Assembly (NCBI GenBank): GCA_046049665.1
Contig: JBJOQW010000064.1
Coordinates: 1 to 43,424, forward strand
Source of the DNA: JAAFHS01 sp046049665
Lineage (GTDB): Bacteria; Pseudomonadota; Alphaproteobacteria; Rhodobacterales; Rhodobacteraceae
Reading direction: 5' to 3'
Length of the DNA stretch: 43,424 nt
Shown: positions 17,219-24,005 of the stretch, in pieces
Position numbering within the stretch: position 1 is the first letter of the stretch
How the letters are laid out: each line of letters begins with the position of its first letter
Made by a program: the position numbers and the translations under genes
Notes under the pieces: generated by a model
The model's database searches: none
Told to the model about the DNA's origin: nothing
Seen by the model: only the letters and a program-made list of their open reading frames with translations

Positions 17219-17764
17219 ATGCTGATGGAAACCGCAGATGAAACCCTTGCCACTGCTGCCGCTGCGGGTGACCGCACGGCCTTTGCCACGCTTTTGGCAC
17301 GGCATTACGACCGGATTTTCGGCCTGTCCTTCCGTCTGACAGGCAGCCGGGCCGAGGCCGAGGATCTGACACAGGATATTTGCGCGGCCCTTCCCATAAA
17401 GCTGCGCGGATGGCGGGCCGAGGCGCGGTTCACCACATGGCTTTACCGTGTGACTGTGAACGCCTGCCATGATCAGCGCAGGCGTGCGGCGACGCGGGCC
17501 AAGGCTGGGGCGGGCTGGGGCGATTGGGAACTGGCCCGGCAGGATGAGATTGTGGCAGAGCGTGAGGCGATGGATTGGCTGACATCGGCCATGTCACGCC
17601 TGCCACCCGAGTTGCGGGATACAGTTGCATTGGTGCTGGGCGAGGAGATGACGCAAGGCGAAGCAGCGGCGGTTCTGGGCCTCTCAGAGGGCACGGTTGC
17701 GTGGCGCATGTCCGAGGTAAAGAAAAAGCTGCGCGCCATGGCAGCAGCGGAGGCGAAGATATGA
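17219..17764 (+). CDS. ECF-type RNA polymerase sigma factor
   Basis: Sigma-70 family group IV factor of 181 aa. Region 2 spans about residues 20-95 (FATLLARHYDRIFGLSFRLTGSRAEAEDLTQDI, then the WRAEARFTTWLYRVTVNACHD -10 recognition helix). Region 4 spans about 120-175 (LPPELRDTVALVLGEEMTQGEAAAVLGLSEGTVAWRMSEVKKKL) with the -35 helix-turn-helix. The frame is open for over 1.5 kb upstream, antisense to DUF3857, but homology-like sequence begins at 17219; the ATG at 17225 is an alternative. Its stop overlaps the VWA gene start as ATGA, so the two products are made in linked amounts, as usual for sigma/anti-sigma pairs. Confidence 0.9.
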   Translation: MLMETADETLATAAAAGDRTAFATLLARHYDRIFGLSFRLTGSRAEAEDLTQDICAALPIKLRGWRAEARFTTWLYRVTVNACHDQRRRAATRAKAGAGWGDWELARQDEIVAEREAMDWLTSAMSRLPPELRDTVALVLGEEMTQGEAAAVLGLSEGTVAWRMSEVKKKLRAMAAAEAKI

Positions 17765-19893
17765 CCGATGATCTTGACGCCCTGAAGGCCGCGCTCAAGG
17801 CGGCAACGCCCGCGCCCGATGCTGCGGCGCGCGAAACAACCATGCGCCTTGCCCTGCAGAATTTCGACCGTCTCCAAGGATCGACCGAAGCTGTGCGTCC
17901 CAGTGAAGACCGCCCTCTGAAGGCGGGGTTCATGCAAGGCGTTCTTCAGATGATTCAGAAATTCACAACCCGCCAGATGCTGGCGGGAACAGCCTCGGCT
18001 GCCGCGGTGGTGGTTGGGATCGTGGCAATTGGCCCGATGCTGACCCGTGGGCCAGAGGTCACTCCGCGCCTGACAGAGGCGGCAGCAGGGCCCACGCCCG
18101 GCGCGGTGTCGTCATCAGCAGCGATTGCGGATGAAGCACCTGAGGCAAAGGTTGCAGAAGCCGCCCCAGTGCCAGCAGCGCGTGAAGACGACACCGCCTT
18201 GGGCGGTTTGGCACAGCAGACCGCACCAGACGTGGCGATGGAGGCCGAGCCATCAGTCATGGCAGCCGAACCCGCGCCAGAACCGGTCGAAGAACTGGCC
18301 GCGAACGATCAGGCTGCGCTGCAAGCACCGGCCGCGCCCGCACCTTTGGCGCAAAGATCAGCCCCTGCTCTGTTGAATTCAGCGGCTGGCACCTTCGGTG
18401 TTGAGGTTCCTGCCCAGGAAGAAGCCCCACTCTCACGCAGCATATCTGCAGACAGTGTGATTGCCGAAGGTGAACTTGCGCGCCCTCCGATCGAAGACAC
18501 TGAAAGCTTTGCCACCGCCGCCCCCAACCCGGTCAAGATCACCGTCGAAGAACCCGTTTCCACCTTCTCCATCGACGTGGATACCGCCAGCTATGCCATC
18601 ATCCGCCAGTCCATCAACGCAGGCGAGCTGCCCCCATCCGACGCCGTGCGCATTGAGGAAATGGTGAACTATTTCCCCTACGCCTACCCAGCCCCCGCAG
18701 CCGATGCCGCACCCTTTCAGCCCACCGTCACCGTCATGCCGACGCCCTGGAACTTTGGCACGCGCCTTGTGCATGTGGCGCTGCAGGGCGAACTTCCCGC
18801 CACAGATACCCGCCCGCCCCTGAACCTTGTGTTCCTGATTGATACCTCTGGTTCAATGGATGAACCCACCAAACTGCCGCTGTTGCAAAAGGCCCTCGCC
18901 CTGATGCTGGGGAACCTGCGCCCCGGTGATCAGGTGGCCATCGTCGCCTATGCCGGTTCCGCGGGCCTTGTGCTGGACGCCACCGATGCCACCGATACCG
19001 ACGCCATCTTCAACGCCATTGACCGTTTGTCCGCAGGTGGCAGCACCGCCGGGGCCGAAGGGCTGGAACTGGCCTATCAGACCGCCGCCCGCATGGCCGC
19101 TGATGGTGAGGTCAGCCGCATCCTGCTGGCCACCGATGGTGATTTCAACGTGGGGATAAGTGATCCCGCCGCCCTGACAGATTACGTGGCAAAGCAGCGT
19201 GAAACGGGCGTCTACCTGTCTGTGCTGGGCTTTGGTCGGGGCAATCTGGATGATACGATCATGCAGGCATTGGCGCAGAACGGCAACGGGCAGGCCGCCT
19301 ATATTGATACGCTGTCCGAGGCACGCAAGGTGCTGGTTGATCAGGTGGCGGGCGCGCTGTTCGCCATTGCCAATGACGTGAAGGTGCAGATCGAATGGAA
19401 CCCCGCGCAGGTCGCCGAATACCGCCTGATCGGCTATGAAACCCGGGCGCTGGCGCGCGAGGATTTCAACAATGACCGTGTCGATGCCGGTGAAATCGGC
19501 GCAGGCCTGCAGGTGACGGCGATTTATGAGGTAACGGCACCGGGAAGTGCGGCCCTGCTGAATGATCCCTTGCGCTATGGTGCGGCCACGGCTGCCCCCG
19601 ATACCGGCAACGAAATGGGCTATCTGCGCCTGCGGTACAAGGAACCGGGGCAAGACGCATCGCAGCTGATCGAAGTGCCCATTCTGGCCGGGGATGCGGC
19701 ACCCAGCGATGACGTGCGCTTTGGCGTGGCGATGGCTGGCTTTGGCCAGCTGCTGACCGGGGCCAGCTATCTGGGCGATTGGGGCTGGGATGATGCGATT
19801 GCCCTGGCCAACGGCGCGCGCGGCGATGATCCGTTCGGCTACCGGATCGAGGCTGTCAACCTGATGCGGCTGGCCAAGGAACTGGACCGTTGA
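17761..19893 (+). CDS. Membrane-anchored VWA domain protein (YfbK-like), candidate sigma regulator
   Basis: Protein of 710 aa. A cytoplasmic N-terminus of about 70 residues precedes a single transmembrane helix (about 74-93) and an Ala/Pro/Glu-rich linker (95-240). Then come a vWF_A-associated N-terminal domain (STFSIDVDTASYAIIRQ, residue 267 on), a VWA domain with intact MIDAS (DTSGSM near residue 360, ATDGDFN near 460) and a DUF3520-type C-terminal domain (from about 536). Its translational coupling to the ECF sigma factor and single-pass topology make it a likely anti-sigma or sensor, with the short N-terminus holding sigma and the VWA domain outside; this is inference. The N-terminal segment has no zinc HxxxCxxC motif. 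Confidence 0.85.
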   Translation: MTDDLDALKAALKAATPAPDAAARETTMRLALQNFDRLQGSTEAVRPSEDRPLKAGFMQGVLQMIQKFTTRQMLAGTASAAAVVVGIVAIGPMLTRGPEVTPRLTEAAAGPTPGAVSSSAAIADEAPEAKVAEAAPVPAAREDDTALGGLAQQTAPDVAMEAEPSVMAAEPAPEPVEELAANDQAALQAPAAPAPLAQRSAPALLNSAAGTFGVEVPAQEEAPLSRSISADSVIAEGELARPPIEDTESFATAAPNPVKITVEEPVSTFSIDVDTASYAIIRQSINAGELPPSDAVRIEEMVNYFPYAYPAPAADAAPFQPTVTVMPTPWNFGTRLVHVALQGELPATDTRPPLNLVFLIDTSGSMDEPTKLPLLQKALALMLGNLRPGDQVAIVAYAGSAGLVLDATDATDTDAIFNAIDRLSAGGSTAGAEGLELAYQTAARMAADGEVSRILLATDGDFNVGISDPAALTDYVAKQRETGVYLSVLGFGRGNLDDTIMQALAQNGNGQAAYIDTLSEARKVLVDQVAGALFAIANDVKVQIEWNPAQVAEYRLIGYETRALAREDFNNDRVDAGEIGAGLQVTAIYEVTAPGSAALLNDPLRYGAATAAPDTGNEMGYLRLRYKEPGQDASQLIEVPILAGDAAPSDDVRFGVAMAGFGQLLTGASYLGDWGWDDAIALANGARGDDPFGYRIEAVNLMRLAKELDR

Positions 19894-19902
19894 GGCCGCA
19901 AC

Positions 19903-19925
19903 CAAAATTTTTCAGAAAAATTTTG
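19903..19925. repeat. AT-rich perfect hairpin 1
   Basis: CAAAATTTTT, loop CAG, AAAAATTTTG: ten perfect pairs around three bases, nine bases after the VWA stop. It is strikingly AT-rich for this genome. It works as a terminator candidate in either direction and forms a tandem pair with the hairpin at 19927-19949. Confidence 0.8.
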
Positions 19926-19926
19926 C

Positions 19927-19949
19927 CAAGAAAATTCTGAATTTTCTTG
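19927..19949. repeat. AT-rich perfect hairpin 2
   Basis: CAAGAAAATT, loop CTG, AATTTTCTTG: same stem and loop size as hairpin 1, one base away from it. The loop sequence is the complement of hairpin 1's loop. It is probably the same kind of element. Confidence 0.8.
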
Positions 19950-19976
19950 CCGCCCTGCATCAACGGTAAAGCAAAA

Positions 19977-20008
19977 AAAGGCGCGAGGGATTCTCCCCCC
20001 GCGCCTTT
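19977..20008. terminator. Bidirectional intrinsic terminator
   Basis: AAAGGCGCG (19977-19985) pairs with CGCGCCTTT (20000-20008), with an inner GGGA/TCCC stem around TTC. An A-run precedes it and T residues follow, so it can stop transcription from the VWA gene and from the convergent hsp20 gene ending at 20030. Confidence 0.8.
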
Positions 20009-20029
20009 CGTTATCCCGCCGTCACAGGG

Positions 20030-20506
20030 TCAGTGCGTGGCGGTATCCTGCGCAACCGCTTTCACCTCAATATCACCCGGGCGGGCAATCTCGATGCGGC
20101 GCGGTTTCAGTGCCTCGGGGGTTTCGACCACAAGGTCGATGTGCAGCATGCCCAGATCGTGGCTGGCACCTGCCACGCGCACATGATCGGCCAGCGCAAA
20201 GCGGCGTTCGAAGGCGCGGTTGGCAATGCCACGGTGCAGATAGGTACGGCCTTCGCCATCAGCCTCGGGCGCCTTGCGCGCCGTCACGGTCAGATTGCCA
20301 TCCTTGACCTCAACCCCCAGCTCATCTGCCGTAAAGCCAGCAACGGCCACGGAAATGCGGTAAGCATCTTCTGCTGTCTTTTCAATGTTGTAAGGCGGAT
20401 AGGCAGGTGCTGCCACATCGGCAGACAGGGCCCGGTCAACCAGATTGGCAATACGGTCAAAGCCAACGGTGGCGCGGTAAAGCGGTGCGAAATCATAGGT
20501 GCGCAT
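20030..20506 (-). CDS. ibpA: Small heat-shock protein, IbpA/Hsp20 family
   Basis: ATP-independent holding chaperone of 158 aa. It has the class A N-terminus (RTYDFAPLYRATVGFDRIANLVD), an alpha-crystallin domain (about residues 37-130) with AYRISVAVAGFTADELGVEVKDG and GIANRAFERRFALADHV, and a short C-terminal tail carrying RRIEIA, the IxI-type motif for oligomer assembly. The ATG at 20506 fits the IbpA start; the frame continues upstream but lacks similarity. Expression is probably heat-induced twice over, by a sigma-32-like promoter near 20601-20631 and by a ROSE-like leader that hides the ribosome site. The symbol is by family resemblance. Confidence 0.92.
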   Translation of the reverse strand: MRTYDFAPLYRATVGFDRIANLVDRALSADVAAPAYPPYNIEKTAEDAYRISVAVAGFTADELGVEVKDGNLTVTARKAPEADGEGRTYLHRGIANRAFERRFALADHVRVAGASHDLGMLHIDLVVETPEALKPRRIEIARPGDIEVKAVAQDTATH

Positions 20507-20594
20507 GGTCATCCTCATAAAGCGATGTGTGATGCCCTTCCATCCGGACAGGGCCTTGTCTTGCCCCCGGCCCAACATTGGCACCAAGGACATC
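20507..20594 (-). promoter_or_regulatory. ROSE-like RNA thermometer in the hsp20 leader
   Basis: Directly before the hsp20 ATG, the transcript reads CAUCGCUUUAUGAGGAUG (20527-20510). CAUC pairs with GAUG, then a single G is bulged and CU pairs with AG around UUAUG. The segment UCGCU facing the Shine-Dalgarno AGGA, with that bulged G, is the U(U/C)GCU hallmark of ROSE thermometers of alphaproteobacterial small heat-shock genes. A GGGCC/GGCCC stem lies upstream, as expected for a multi-hairpin ROSE leader of this length. The leader 5-prime end is inferred from the putative promoter. Confidence 0.65.
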
Positions 20595-20600
20595 ACATCA

Positions 20601-20631
20601 CTTGGGAAACGTTCGGCCGCCTTTCAAGGGG
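20601..20631 (-). promoter_or_regulatory. Possible RpoH (sigma-32) promoter for hsp20
   Basis: On the minus strand CCCCTTGAAA contains the CTTGAA -35 box of RpoH promoters (20628-20623). Sixteen bases later CCCAAG (20606-20601) is a poor -10. The -35 includes the stop codon of the upstream protease gene. The -35 is convincing; the -10 is not. Confidence 0.4.
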
Positions 20632-21469
20632 TCTCGCTTGCGTCTGGCACCTGCATGAATTTTGCACCAAGCGCGTTGCCGCCTGACAGAACGCGCACAC
20701 CCGCACGCCCTGCCGTGCCTGCGCCTTGCTCCAGCATCTGCGCACGCAGTTCCGCCAGCGGCTCATCCAGCGCCACCCCCAGTGACACCGCCTGCCCTTC
20801 AAGCTGCGCCTTGGCCGATACAACGGATACCACCCGCGCCACGCCATCCTTGAACGAAAACACCGGCGCACCCGATGCCCCGAAGTCAACGCTGCAATCC
20901 ATCACCAGCGCCACAGGTTCACGCGACAACACGTGACAGGTTTCCTGCAAGGATGGCACTTCGGCCCGATCCTGCGCATAGGAAACAACGCCCACCTCAT
21001 CACCTGTGCTGGGCTGAATATCCAGATCAAACGGGCGCACCTGTGACAGGCGCACTGGCTGATCCAGCTGGATCAGCGCCAGATCAAAGGTGACCCGGTC
21101 AATCCCGCGATCACCGCCATACACATACTCCGGATGCGCAATCGCCTGCTTGATACCACGGTAGGCCAGGGCCCGCCCGTTACGCCAGCCCACCAGAAAC
21201 TGGATCGTCGCCGGATCAACCCGCGCCCCGGTATCCCGGTCAAACAGGCAATGCGCCGCCGTCAACACCAGATCATCGGCAATCAGTGCGCCGGTGCAAA
21301 ACCCCCGGTCGCCAAGGTTCAGGCGGCCCACGGCCTCCCACCCCCGGCTGTCATCTGCCGTCTGCAATGCAACAAGCCCGGAATTTTCAGGCGGAATGCC
21401 CGTTGTTTCCGCCACAGCCAGACCCGGCCCCATCAGGGCCACAGCCAGAAAACCCGCAAATAAGCGCAT
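20624..21469 (-). CDS. Trypsin-like serine protease (S1 family), exported
   Basis: Protein of 281 aa with a signal peptide (RLFAGFLAVALMGPGLAVA, cut before ETT). The S1 triad is visible: His in LTAAHC, Asp in DLALIQL, Ser in VDFGASGAPVF. The usual GDSGGP around the Ser is GASGAP, as in glutamyl-endopeptidase-like and V8-type members. Four Cys may pair (FCTGA with AAHC, and ETCHV with MDCSV). The ATG at 21469 is chosen because GGGAG lies five bases upstream; the ATG at 21472 is only two bases from it. Located in the periplasm or outside the cell. It sits between glcF and hsp20 on the same strand; a link with the stress gene is possible but unproven. Confidence 0.87.
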   Translation of the reverse strand: MRLFAGFLAVALMGPGLAVAETTGIPPENSGLVALQTADDSRGWEAVGRLNLGDRGFCTGALIADDLVLTAAHCLFDRDTGARVDPATIQFLVGWRNGRALAYRGIKQAIAHPEYVYGGDRGIDRVTFDLALIQLDQPVRLSQVRPFDLDIQPSTGDEVGVVSYAQDRAEVPSLQETCHVLSREPVALVMDCSVDFGASGAPVFSFKDGVARVVSVVSAKAQLEGQAVSLGVALDEPLAELRAQMLEQGAGTAGRAGVRVLSGGNALGAKFMQVPDASETP

Positions 21470-21533
21470 CATCACTCCCAAGCGTTTGCCGCTGGATACC
21501 CAAGCACTTCGGCGGATTTGTGGCAAACCTTAT

Positions 21534-22814
21534 TCAGTTCATTGCGCGCGGACGCGGCCCACCTGTTGCCCAATCCAGCAATTCAACCGTGTGCACCACC
21601 GGAACAGGCGCCGCTGAACCGATCTGCATCATGCAACCAATGTTGCCCGCAGCAATGACATCGGGCGCTTTGGCCATCAGCGTGCTGACCTTGCGGTCCT
21701 TCAACTGCGCACTGATCTCGGGCTGCAGCAGGTTATAGGTGCCCGCCGACCCGCAGCACAAATGGCTGTCGGCAGGTTCAACCACCGTAAAACCCACCTG
21801 TTTCAACAGGTCTTTCGGTGCCGTCTTGATCTGCTGGCCGTGCTGCAACGAACAGGCTGCATGATAGGCCACGCGCAGGCCCTTGTCTGCCCCTGCAGGC
21901 AACCCCAACTGCACCAGCACCTCGCTGACATCCCGCGCCAGCCCCGCGATCATCGCCGCATCCTTGGCCAGCGGATCATTCCTGAACATATGTCCATAAT
22001 CCTTGACCGTTGTGCCACAACCCGACGTGTTGATCACAATCGCATCAAGCCCACGCGGCACCTCGGCCATGAAGGCACGGATATTGGCCGCAGCACTCGC
22101 ATGCGCCAGCACTTCCTTGCCCATATGGTGCGTCAGCGCCCCACAGCAGCCTTGTCCGGCAGCCACCACCACCTCGCAGCCCAGCCGCGTCAGCAGGCGG
22201 ATCGTGGCATCGTTGATATCGGTATTCAGCGCCTTTTGCGCGCAACCCGTCATCAAGGCCACACGCATCTTGCGTGGCGCGGTTGCTGCAAAGGTCTGCG
22301 GGTCATCATTGCGGCTGACCGGCGGTATCTGCTTGGGCGCCATCGCCAGCATCGCCCGCATCCGCGCATCCGGCACCAGCCTTGCAAAGGGCCGCGCGAT
22401 TTTGGCACCCAGCAGCGCCAGCCGGAACCGCGTGGGGTGCGGGATCACCCAAGCCAACACATGACGCAACATGCGTTCGGTGAACGGCCGTTTGTATGTG
22501 GCCTCAATATGCGCCCGCGCATGATCAACCAGATGCATGTAATGCACACCCGACGGGCAGGTCGTCATGCAGGCAAGGCAGGACAGACAGCGGTCAATAT
22601 GCTTGACCGTCTGCGCATCCGCCGGGCGGCCTGCCTCGAGCATGTCCTTGATCAGGTAAATGCGCCCGCGCGGGCTGTCCAGCTCATCCCCCAGCACCTG
22701 ATAGGTCGGGCAAGTGGCGGTGCACATGCCGCAATGCACACAAGACCGCAGGATCTCGTTTGATCGCGCAATGGACGGGATCTTCAACTGGTCGGGCGTG
22801 AATGATGTTTGCAT
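21534..22814 (-). CDS. glcF: Glycolate oxidase iron-sulfur subunit GlcF
   Basis: Electron-transfer subunit of glycolate dehydrogenase, 426 aa. Two 4Fe-4S ferredoxin motifs lie near the N-terminus (CVHCGMCTATCP at about residue 26 and CLSCLACMTTCPSG at about 75), followed by two CCG domains (GCCGALTHHMGKE near 220, and HAACSLQHG with HLCCGSAGTYN near 320-360) that hold further clusters. It passes electrons from GlcD/GlcE to quinone at the membrane. It starts ten bases after glcE and is the last gene of glcDEF. Confidence 0.95.
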   Translation of the reverse strand: MQTSFTPDQLKIPSIARSNEILRSCVHCGMCTATCPTYQVLGDELDSPRGRIYLIKDMLEAGRPADAQTVKHIDRCLSCLACMTTCPSGVHYMHLVDHARAHIEATYKRPFTERMLRHVLAWVIPHPTRFRLALLGAKIARPFARLVPDARMRAMLAMAPKQIPPVSRNDDPQTFAATAPRKMRVALMTGCAQKALNTDINDATIRLLTRLGCEVVVAAGQGCCGALTHHMGKEVLAHASAAANIRAFMAEVPRGLDAIVINTSGCGTTVKDYGHMFRNDPLAKDAAMIAGLARDVSEVLVQLGLPAGADKGLRVAYHAACSLQHGQQIKTAPKDLLKQVGFTVVEPADSHLCCGSAGTYNLLQPEISAQLKDRKVSTLMAKAPDVIAAGNIGCMMQIGSAAPVPVVHTVELLDWATGGPRPRAMN

Positions 22815-22824
22815 GTCTCAGCCT

Positions 22825-23934
22825 TCAAGCAGTGGCCACAAGGCCCGATGTGAAAAGATGGGGTGTGAACAGCCCACGCGGATCAAACTGCCGGCGCAAA
22901 GCAAGGGTCAGCTGTGCCACGCCCGGCGCTTCGGGTGGCGCGCTTGGCACATCTGCCGCACCACGCAGGCGCGTTGCATGCCCGCCCAGTTGCGCAACCA
23001 AGGCCCGCAGCGCCTGCGATGTGCCCAGATCATCGCGCAGCGCACACCAGACCAGCCCCCCGCCCCAATCCAGCAGATGCGGCACATCACCAAGGCCTGC
23101 CAGCACCTTCGGCCCATCTGTCGGCTTGACCGATATGCGCCAGACCGCCCCGGCAAACCCTTGCAAAGCCTCAACATCCCGCACTGCCCGCCACAAGGCC
23201 GCACTGCCCTCGCCCGTCACCACATCCCCGCCGATCAGCGCCTGCAACGCCCCCGCCCGGTAGGCAACCGATCCCGCCATCCCTTCAATCCGCACCAGCG
23301 CCCGCCCGTCATACGCCGCCCCCGACACATCATAGGGTGACCCAAGCGCCCGCGTCAGCACCGCCACGCCCGCCGCCGCATCTGCTACCGGCACCACCAG
23401 CGTCGCCGCAGCCTCGGGCACCGCCTGCACCTTCAGACTGACCTCTGTCAGCACGCCAAGCCTGCCCTGACTGCCCGCCATCAGCTTGACCAGATCAAGC
23501 CCCGTGACGTTCTTCATCACCCGCCCGCCGTTCTTGATGATGCGCCCCGCCCCATCCACGAAGCGTACCCCCAGCAGGCTGTCCCGGCAGGCCCCCGCCT
23601 GAATGCGCCGCGGCCCGCTTGCATTGGCTGCCACCACCCCGCCAATCGTGCTTTCGCCTTGCCGCCCCAGCAGGCCCCGCAAATCCGGCACCTCAAAGGC
23701 CAACCGCTGGCGCTGGGCCGCCAATGCCTTGTCCACCTCGGCCAAAGGCGTTCCCGCCCGCACCACCAGTGTCAGCGCCCCCGGTTCATACAGCGAAATC
23801 CCCGTCAGCCCCCCGGTTTCCAGCCCTGCCCCCTCAGGCTCGCCAATTGCGCGCGTGCCGCCACCCGTCACGGCAATCGGCCCCACAGCCCCACGCACCA
23901 TCTCTGCCAGCGCGTCTTCAGTATCAGGCTGCAT
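22825..23934 (-). CDS. glcE: Glycolate oxidase FAD-binding subunit GlcE
   Basis: FAD-binding PCMH-fold subunit of 369 aa. It is shorter than GlcD, as usual, with ITGISLYEPGALTLVVRAGTPLAEVD (about residue 45) and the flavin-binding GRQGESTIGGVVAANASGPRR (about 90-110). It works with GlcD and GlcF to oxidise glycolate to glyoxylate. A 71-bp gap separates it from glcD, unusual inside an otherwise tight operon, and holds a GC hairpin and a copy of the intergenic motif. The ATG at 23934 gives the normal family start (QPDTEDALAEMVRGA). Confidence 0.94.
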   Translation of the reverse strand: MQPDTEDALAEMVRGAVGPIAVTGGGTRAIGEPEGAGLETGGLTGISLYEPGALTLVVRAGTPLAEVDKALAAQRQRLAFEVPDLRGLLGRQGESTIGGVVAANASGPRRIQAGACRDSLLGVRFVDGAGRIIKNGGRVMKNVTGLDLVKLMAGSQGRLGVLTEVSLKVQAVPEAAATLVVPVADAAAGVAVLTRALGSPYDVSGAAYDGRALVRIEGMAGSVAYRAGALQALIGGDVVTGEGSAALWRAVRDVEALQGFAGAVWRISVKPTDGPKVLAGLGDVPHLLDWGGGLVWCALRDDLGTSQALRALVAQLGGHATRLRGAADVPSAPPEAPGVAQLTLALRRQFDPRGLFTPHLFTSGLVATA

Positions 23935-23945
23935 TCCGCACCCCT

Positions 23946-23968
23946 TTCATCTGTCCACAAATATCCTC
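23946..23968 (-). repeat. Intergenic motif copy B, between glcD and glcE
   Basis: On the minus strand it reads GAGGATATTTGTGGACAGATGAA, the fullest form of the motif also seen at 6929-6950 and 42546-42566. It lies after the hairpin at 23976-24000 in the direction of transcription and just before the glcE ribosome site. Confidence 0.45.
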
Positions 23969-23975
23969 GGGGGGG

Positions 23976-24000
23976 GCGGGGGGGCAGACAGCCCCCCCGC
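23976..24000 (-). terminator. GC hairpin between glcD and glcE
   Basis: GCGGGGGGG pairs perfectly with CCCCCCCGC around CAGACAG, nine pairs and a seven-base loop, six bases after the glcD stop. There is no T-run, so partial attenuation or protection of glcD mRNA ends is more likely than full termination. More Gs follow on the plus strand. Confidence 0.65.
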
Positions 24001-24005
24001 TGTTC

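Noticed and set aside
18853..19905. 350-residue frame antisense to the VWA gene
   Set aside because: Shadow of a well-supported gene; no domain or plausible composition.
21762..22763. 333-residue frame antisense to glcF
   Set aside because: His/Arg-rich shadow; glcF with its iron-sulfur motifs is the real gene.
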